From contig NZ_JAENHP010000001.1 of assembly GCF_016834655.1 (NCBI RefSeq), forward strand, positions 1,259,158 through 1,323,157: a stretch of 64,000 nucleotides of DNA. The letters run 5' to 3'. Position numbers and translations under genes: made by a program. The DNA comes from Paractinoplanes ovalisporus. GTDB lineage: Bacteria > Actinomycetota > Actinomycetes > Mycobacteriales > Micromonosporaceae. Of the stretch, positions 59,554 to 64,000 are shown in pieces. Numbering within the stretch: position 1 is the stretch's first letter; each line of letters starts with the position of its first letter. The notes under the pieces were generated by a model. The model was given only the letters and a program-made list of their open reading frames with translations. It was not told the origin of the DNA and did not search any database.

Positions 59554-60897
59554 TCAGCTCTGCCCGGCCAGGAAGGCGTCGCGGTCCTTGTCGACGGCCT
59601 CGGTGAACTTGTCCGGCGTCATCTTCCCGGCGTACACAAGCTGCAGGTTCTGGCTGATCGTGTCGAGCATGGTCGGGCTGGACCAGTCGAAGTACGGCAC
59701 ATAGCCGTCGTCGGTGTCGAGCGTCGCCGCGCCCTTCGACTCGTCGGTCAGGCTGAGCGAGGTCGACGGCACCTTCACGTCGGGCGACAGCGCCGGCACC
59801 AGACCGCGGTCGGCGGCCAGCTGGCCGGTCTCGGGCGACATCATGAAGTCGAGGAAGGCCGCCGCCACGTCCGGGTTCTTGCTCTTCGACGAGATCACCA
59901 TCGCGCCCGGCGCGGCCCCGACACCGACCGTGCCGCTGCCACTGGCCTGCGGGAGCTGCAGATAGCCGTACTTGCCCTGCTTCGCCGCGTCGAGACCGAG
60001 CGAACCCGTGTACTCCCACCGGAAGACGCCCTTGCCGCCGACATAGTTGGCGACCGCGGTCTGGTAGTCGATGCCCTCGAACTTGGGCGGGAAGTAACCG
60101 GCGTCGGCCCACTTCTTGGTCAGCGTGATGGCCTCGGTCATCCCGATGTCGGCCGCCTTGATCGAGGCGTCGCCGTAGATGTAGTCGTTGAGCTTCTTCT
60201 TGTCGGCCAGCAACGCCTGCGCGCCCAGCAGGATCGTGGTCGAGCCGTCCAGGCTGCCGTACTCGAACGGAACCTCGCCCGCGGCCTTGGCCTTGGCCGC
60301 CGCCGCTTCGAGGTCGGCCAGCGACTTCGGGGGCTCGACGCCGAGGGCCTTCAGCTTGTCCGCGTTGTAGTAGAGGCCGATCAGCGACGTACGGGACATG
60401 GGGGTCGAGAACCAGGAACCGGTGCCCATCGTCTTGAAGTCGGCGCTGAACTGGTTCTGCCGGGCGATGGTGGTGGGCACCTTCTTGTCCCAGCCGTACG
60501 CCTTCACGTACGGGTCGAGGTTGCGCACCAGGTTGCCCTTGGCCAGCGTGCCCAGCGACTGCCAGCCGTTGTTCGCGGTCGCGATGTCGGGCCCGCTGTC
60601 GTCCTGCAGCTGCAGGTTGAGGGTGGAGTTGAGCTGACCCCAGTCCTCGTTGGTCCGCTGGATCGTGACATTGGGGTACTTCTTCTGGAAGTCGGCCACG
60701 ACCTGCTTGATCCACTCGCCCTCGGCGCCGCCCCAGAAATCGGTCAGCTTGAGGGTCACGGTGCCGGCCTTGGCCACGTCGGTCGACACGCTCTCGGGGG
60801 CCTTGTTCTCATCGGTCGCACTGGTGCCGCTGCCCGGCGAACAGGCCGCCAGGCCCAGCGCGAGTATCACCGCGACGCCCGCTTTATAGATCTTCAT
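59554..60897 (-). CDS. ABC transporter sugar-binding lipoprotein
   Basis: 447 residues from ATG 60897. Lipobox GLAACS in an N-terminal signal. The mature domain has GTVTLKLTDFWGG, VVADFQKKYPNVTIQRTNED, GPDIATANNGW and GVFRWEYTGSLGLD, typical of family 1 extracellular binding proteins. It starts the operon and is divergent from the GntR regulator. By analogy with DasA it may bind chitooligosaccharides or a related amino sugar. Confidence 0.93.
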   Translation of the reverse strand: MKIYKAGVAVILALGLAACSPGSGTSATDENKAPESVSTDVAKAGTVTLKLTDFWGGAEGEWIKQVVADFQKKYPNVTIQRTNEDWGQLNSTLNLQLQDDSGPDIATANNGWQSLGTLAKGNLVRNLDPYVKAYGWDKKVPTTIARQNQFSADFKTMGTGSWFSTPMSRTSLIGLYYNADKLKALGVEPPKSLADLEAAAAKAKAAGEVPFEYGSLDGSTTILLGAQALLADKKKLNDYIYGDASIKAADIGMTEAITLTKKWADAGYFPPKFEGIDYQTAVANYVGGKGVFRWEYTGSLGLDAAKQGKYGYLQLPQASGSGTVGVGAAPGAMVISSKSKNPDVAAAFLDFMMSPETGQLAADRGLVPALSPDVKVPSTSLSLTDESKGAATLDTDDGYVPYFDWSSPTMLDTISQNLQLVYAGKMTPDKFTEAVDKDRDAFLAGQS

Positions 60898-60970
60898 CTG
60901 TGCACTCCGTTGTGTCGCACTGGCCTCGCCCGGTGGGATCGCGTGGCCGATGACCGGACACTAAGCCTTC

Positions 60971-61038
60971 CTATACCAGTTAGTCCAGTGCTGAACCAGA
61001 AACAAGAACTGGTCCCACCAATGAGCTAACTGGTACAG
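60971..61038. promoter_or_regulatory. Divergent operator pair for the GntR/UTRA regulator
   Basis: CTATACCAGTTAG (60971-60983) and CTAACTGGTACAG (61026-61038) are inverted 13-mers with 12 matching positions; a third GAACTGGTCC lies at 61006-61015. The shared core AACTGGT resembles the half-site of DasR-type (dre) boxes. The right arm runs into the -10 TACAGT of the regulator gene, whose GTG is about six bases later. Confidence 0.75.
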
Positions 61039-61045
61039 TGCTGCC

Positions 61046-61756
61046 GTGACGGCATCGATCCAGGCCTACGAGCGGCTGACCCGCGACTTGACCGTCGGCC
61101 GCTACGCCCCCGGCTCCCGACTGCCGGGCGAGCGCGACCTGGCCGGCCAGCTGGGCGTCAGCCGGGCCACGCTGCGTCTGGCCCTGAGCCGTCTCGAGTC
61201 CGAGGGCACGCTGCAGCGCTCGGCTCAGCGCGGCTGGTTCGTGCCGACCCAGGTGCTCAGCGAGCCACCCAGCACGCTGCAGTCGTTCACCGAGATGGCC
61301 CGCGCCCGCGGCCTGCGCCCCACCGCGCGAGTTATGCGACAGGAGGTGCGGCCGGCCTCCCTCGACGAGGCGGCCAAGCTGCGCATCGCGCCCGCCGCGC
61401 CGGTCCTCGAGATCGACCGGCTGCGCGGCATGGACGGCACCCCGGTCTGCTTCGACGTCGTGGTGCTCCCCTCGGTTCATGTCGAGGCCATGAAAGATGC
61501 CGACCTGACCGACCGGTCGCTCTACGACGAACTGCGCCGCCTGTGCGGCATCGAGGTGCACCGCAGCGCCTACACGCTGATGGCCGAGAGCGCCGACGCC
61601 GATCTGGCCCGACTGCTGGGCATCACCGCCGGCGCTCCCGTCCTGGTCGGCGACGAGGTGGCCTACACCGCCGACGGCACTCCCGTGCTCATCGGCCACA
61701 ACAAGTACCGCGGCGACGCGTACCGTTTCGAGGCCGACCTCTTCCGCCGCGCTTGA
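61046..61756 (+). CDS. GntR/HutC-family (UTRA) transcriptional regulator, DasR-like
   Basis: 236 residues from GTG 61046, probably leaderless. Winged helix: YERLTRDLTVGRYAPGSRLP, LAGQLGVSRATLRLALSRLESEG. UTRA sensor from residue 75 (TLQSFTEMARARGLRPTARV, VLEIDRLRGMDGTPVCFDVVVLP, GDEVAYTADGTPVLIGHNKYRGD). UTRA domains of this kind bind sugar phosphates such as GlcN-6-P. It likely represses the divergent ABC/GH operon and itself. Confidence 0.92.
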   Translation: MTASIQAYERLTRDLTVGRYAPGSRLPGERDLAGQLGVSRATLRLALSRLESEGTLQRSAQRGWFVPTQVLSEPPSTLQSFTEMARARGLRPTARVMRQEVRPASLDEAAKLRIAPAAPVLEIDRLRGMDGTPVCFDVVVLPSVHVEAMKDADLTDRSLYDELRRLCGIEVHRSAYTLMAESADADLARLLGITAGAPVLVGDEVAYTADGTPVLIGHNKYRGDAYRFEADLFRRA

Positions 61757-61759
61757 GTT

Positions 61760-62446
61760 TCAGAAGGCCAGTGGGCCGTTCTCGTCGGTGAACGTGCCGG
61801 TCGGACCGTCCGGGCCGAGGGTCGCCAGCCGTACCACCGTTTTGGCGCTCTCCCCCACCGGCCGCCCGATCCCGAAGGCCGCGGTCATGTCGGTCGCGGT
61901 GGCGCCCGGCTCGAGCGCGTTGAACTTGATGCCCGGTTCGGCCTTGGCGTACTGAACGGTCAACATAGTGGCCGCCGCCTTGGACGCCGCATAGAGCGTC
62001 AACGGCAGCCCGTACTCGGGCCGCTCCGGGTTGGTCACCGCCCAGAACGACCCCATGCTGCTCGACACCGTGACGACGTTCGGGTTCGCCGACTTGCGCA
62101 GCAGCGGCAGCGCCGCCTCGGTGACCCGGACAACGCCCACCGCGTTGGTGTCGAAGACCCGCAGCGCCTTCGCCCCGTCGACGGGACCCTCCCCGAGGAG
62201 GCCGGCGTTGTTCACCAGAACGTCGAGCCGCCCCTCGGCCGCGTCGATCGCCGCCAGCGCCCCGCTCACGGATGCGTCGTCGGTCACGTCGAGCTGCACG
62301 AACCGGGCCCCGATGGCGGCCGCCGCCTTCCCGCCCCGCTCCTCGTCCCGAGCCCCCACATAAACGACGTGGCCCAGTTCCAGCAGCTGCCGGGCGGTCT
62401 CGAATCCGATGCCCTTGTTGGCCCCGGTGATCAGTGTGATGGTCAT
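61760..62446 (-). CDS. SDR-family oxidoreductase (carbonyl-reductase-like)
   Basis: 228 residues from ATG 62446. TGANKGIGFETARQL is the NADPH motif, NNAG and the SSSMGSFWAV serine, and the YAASKAAATML tyrosine/lysine pair complete the site. Stop is 3 bases from that of the convergent GntR gene. Divergent from the XRE gene, a usual pairing in which the XRE regulates the SDR. Confidence 0.9.
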   Translation of the reverse strand: MTITLITGANKGIGFETARQLLELGHVVYVGARDEERGGKAAAAIGARFVQLDVTDDASVSGALAAIDAAEGRLDVLVNNAGLLGEGPVDGAKALRVFDTNAVGVVRVTEAALPLLRKSANPNVVTVSSSMGSFWAVTNPERPEYGLPLTLYAASKAAATMLTVQYAKAEPGIKFNALEPGATATDMTAAFGIGRPVGESAKTVVRLATLGPDGPTGTFTDENGPLAF

Positions 62447-62535
62447 GTCCCCGAAGCTAGGCACGGCCGCCGGGCCGAGGCAGAGCCCTGACATGACCCC
62501 CTCTCCCCCGGCGACGCCGACCTAGGCTGGTTGAC

Positions 62536-63393
62536 GTGAGCGAGACGACGAACGCCCTCGGCGCCTTCCTGCGGGCCCGGCGCGAGCTGGTGACCCCCGA
62601 GCAGGTGGGCATCCCCGACGTCGGCGTCCGGCGGGTGCCCGGCCTGCGCCGCGAGGAGGTCGCCATGCTGGCCGGCGTCAGCGCCGACTACTACCTCAGG
62701 CTCGAACGCGGCCGCGACCGCAACCCGTCCGCGCAGGTCCTGGAATCGATCGCCCGCGTGCTGCTCCTCGACGACGACCACCGCGAACACATGCTGACCC
62801 TGGCCGCCGACTGCGCCCAGAAACGCCGCCGACGCCGCCGTCGCCCGGAAACCGTCCCCGCCGGCATGCTCAAGCTGCTGGACTCCCTGGTGCAGCCCGC
62901 GTTCATCGAGAACCGCTACTTCGACGTCGTGGCCTCCAACCACCTGGCCCAGGCGATCTCCCCACGCCTGGCCCCCGGCGCGAACCAGCTGCGCGACCTC
63001 TTCCTGGACCCGACCGAGCAGTCCCTCTACCCGCAGTGGCCGGCGGTCACCGAATGCTTCGTGGCCAACCTGCGCCAGGCCGTCGGCACCGACACCGACG
63101 ACCCTCGTTTCATCGAGCTCACCGGCGAGTTGACGCTGGCGAGCCCCCGTTTCCGGCAGTTGTGGGCCCGCCACGAGGTGCGGGGCCAATACGGAACGCC
63201 GGTGCTCATCAACCATCCCCAGGTCGGCGAGATGACCCTGAACCGCGAGCGTCTGACCATCGGCGGCACCGAGAGCCTGATGCTGATCGTCCTGCACCCC
63301 GACGCCGGCTCCAGCAATGCGGAGAAGCTGGCCTTGCTCGCTTCGGCCGGCCTGCCGACAACCACCGGCAAGGCTCGAAGCCGCTTGTCGTAA
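62536..63393 (+). CDS. XRE-family regulator with MmyB-like ligand domain
   Basis: 285 residues from GTG 62536; TAGGCT ends about seven bases before, so it may be leaderless. HTH: LGAFLRARRELVTPEQVG, RVPGLRREEVAMLAGVSADYYLRLERGRD. The C-terminal PAS-like MmyB domain has ENRYFDVVASNHLAQAISP and LRQAVGTDTDDPRFIELTGEL, VRGQYGTPVLINHPQVGEMTL. These regulators often act on the divergent oxidoreductase gene and bind a fatty-acid-like ligand. Confidence 0.93.
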   Translation: MSETTNALGAFLRARRELVTPEQVGIPDVGVRRVPGLRREEVAMLAGVSADYYLRLERGRDRNPSAQVLESIARVLLLDDDHREHMLTLAADCAQKRRRRRRRPETVPAGMLKLLDSLVQPAFIENRYFDVVASNHLAQAISPRLAPGANQLRDLFLDPTEQSLYPQWPAVTECFVANLRQAVGTDTDDPRFIELTGELTLASPRFRQLWARHEVRGQYGTPVLINHPQVGEMTLNRERLTIGGTESLMLIVLHPDAGSSNAEKLALLASAGLPTTTGKARSRLS

Positions 63394-63896
63394 CGTCTCT
63401 CCCCCCAGGTCAAAATCAAGATCCGGATGTCCCGGCCAGGCGGGGGTACAGACCGTCGCTCCCGCGGGGGCCGCGGCGGGTTTCGCTGGCCGCTGACGCG
63501 TCCAAACCGCAAAACCCCCCACGGCGACGTGCGTGAGTGGTCACGCCCAATACTCGCCGGCCGCCCCGATCTGCTGCATGGGCACCGATCGGCGCGCTCG
63601 GCCGGCCAGACTCGGCTGCCGCCCTGATCCGCTACTTGGCTCGGCTACTCGTCTCTGCCGCTCGGCTCTGCTGCTCGGCTCGGCTACTCGGCTCGGCTAC
63701 ACGTCTCTGCTACTCGTCTCCCCGCATTACCCGCCCTACCAGGGGGACCTCCACCCAGACCCGAGTCTGCCGGTTCTTGGCGATCTCTACGGGGTGGCCT
63801 GTGGACAACCGAGGAATGTGGACAACGGTTTTGGGCGGCGGGAGCCGCCTATTCTGGGCGTCCGGTGGCTGACGGGGGGTGTCCCTATGGGTTTCG
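63394..63896. other. Gene-free spacer with CTCGGCTACTCG-type repeats
   Basis: No supported gene. From about 63640 to 63722 there are degenerate repeats of CTCGGCTACTCGTCTCTGC, with units of about 13-20 bases. The composition is pyrimidine-rich on this strand. It may be an IS insertion flank or a remnant. A short open leftward frame here lacks coding character. Confidence 0.6.
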
Positions 63897-64000
63897 TCAA
63901 GCGGTGAGGGCGTGGTTGACGGGCCGGGTTTGGTAGGGCGTCTGGTCGCGGAGCATGGCGAACAGGACGTCGACACGGCGGCGTGCCAGGCAGATGAGGG
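63897..64000 (-). mobile_element. 3' end of an IS110-family transposase
   Basis: A leftward frame enters at the right edge and ends at 63897. It reads LICLARRRVDVLFAMLRDQT and ends HALTA, matching the C-terminus of IS110/IS116/IS902-type transposases (LARRRCDVLFAMLRDGTFYxP). Only about 33 residues are inside the window. IS110 elements use a DEDD catalytic domain and lack clear inverted repeats, so the end of the element cannot be set exactly. Confidence 0.85.

Noticed and set aside
57829..60897. ABC ATPase expected with the two permeases
   Set aside because: No Walker A or LSGGQ motif in the operon; a shared ATPase elsewhere is more likely.
63710..63976. Leftward open frame of 88 codons
   Set aside because: Its composition is atypical and it overlaps the transposase end in another frame; no domain or ribosome binding site.

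Overview
The window is very GC-rich DNA with frequent GTG and TTG starts, GGAGG-type ribosome binding sites, many 4-bp ATGA/GTGA gene overlaps, and actinobacterial hallmarks: PASTA-less Ser/Thr kinases, a SigK/RskA pair, an HspR-type box at lon, and a GntR/UTRA-regulated sugar operon. I infer a filamentous actinobacterium, most likely Micromonosporaceae (Actinoplanes-like). The species cannot be read from the sequence. No rRNA, tRNA or CRISPR array was seen. The only mobile DNA is the 3' end of an IS110-type transposase at the right edge.

Layout. 1-3780: a trypco2 domain gene followed by a trypsin-NTPase-TPR giant, a predicted conflict/defence module. 4115-8117: a compact operon of a DUF6271-like transferase, a PLP decarboxylase fused to a GNAT domain, and an MFS exporter; this may be an undescribed small-molecule pathway. 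8068-10770: CorA and a Ser/Thr kinase. 11020-22361: a uronic-acid polysaccharide degradation locus (PL14-like lyase, GNAT, heparinase II/III-type lyase, DHDPS-type aldolase, epimerase, remnant of a deleted sugar isomerase, Gfo/Idh oxidoreductase, GntR-LacI hybrid regulator, GH43). 22514-26146: lipoprotein, VOC protein, YtxH-like protein, an ECF sigma factor with a duplicated tail, and an SDR. 26275-34250: two divergent envelope/glycosyl-transfer operons and a two-component system, with shared CGTAAGAAC promoter motifs. 34513-39885: BON protein, Ser/Thr kinase, DUF4142, MarR, and a DUF1996 protein with an internal duplication. 40126-42000: LacI regulator convergent to an AhpD-thioredoxin operon that carries a perfect palindromic operator.

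42100-46908: a SigK-RskA regulon (fasciclin protein, anti-sigma, sigma, DUF4397 protein, class F sortase) in which three promoters share GCATCC-N17-CGAA, followed by a SipW-type signal peptidase and its TasA-like substrate. 47119-50712: secreted HAF/propeller-like protein, then lon with a HAIR box. 50741-61756: WD40-like protein and an amino-sugar/chitooligosaccharide import operon (SBP, two permeases, NagB, GH4, GlcNAc kinase, GH3) opposite its GntR/UTRA regulator. 61760-64000: SDR, XRE regulator, repeat-rich spacer, IS110 end.

A recurrent oddity runs through the window: short tandem repeats (15, 21, 24, 30, 31 and 102 bp) sit inside genes or directly after stop codons. Several look like copies of the preceding gene's 3' end.
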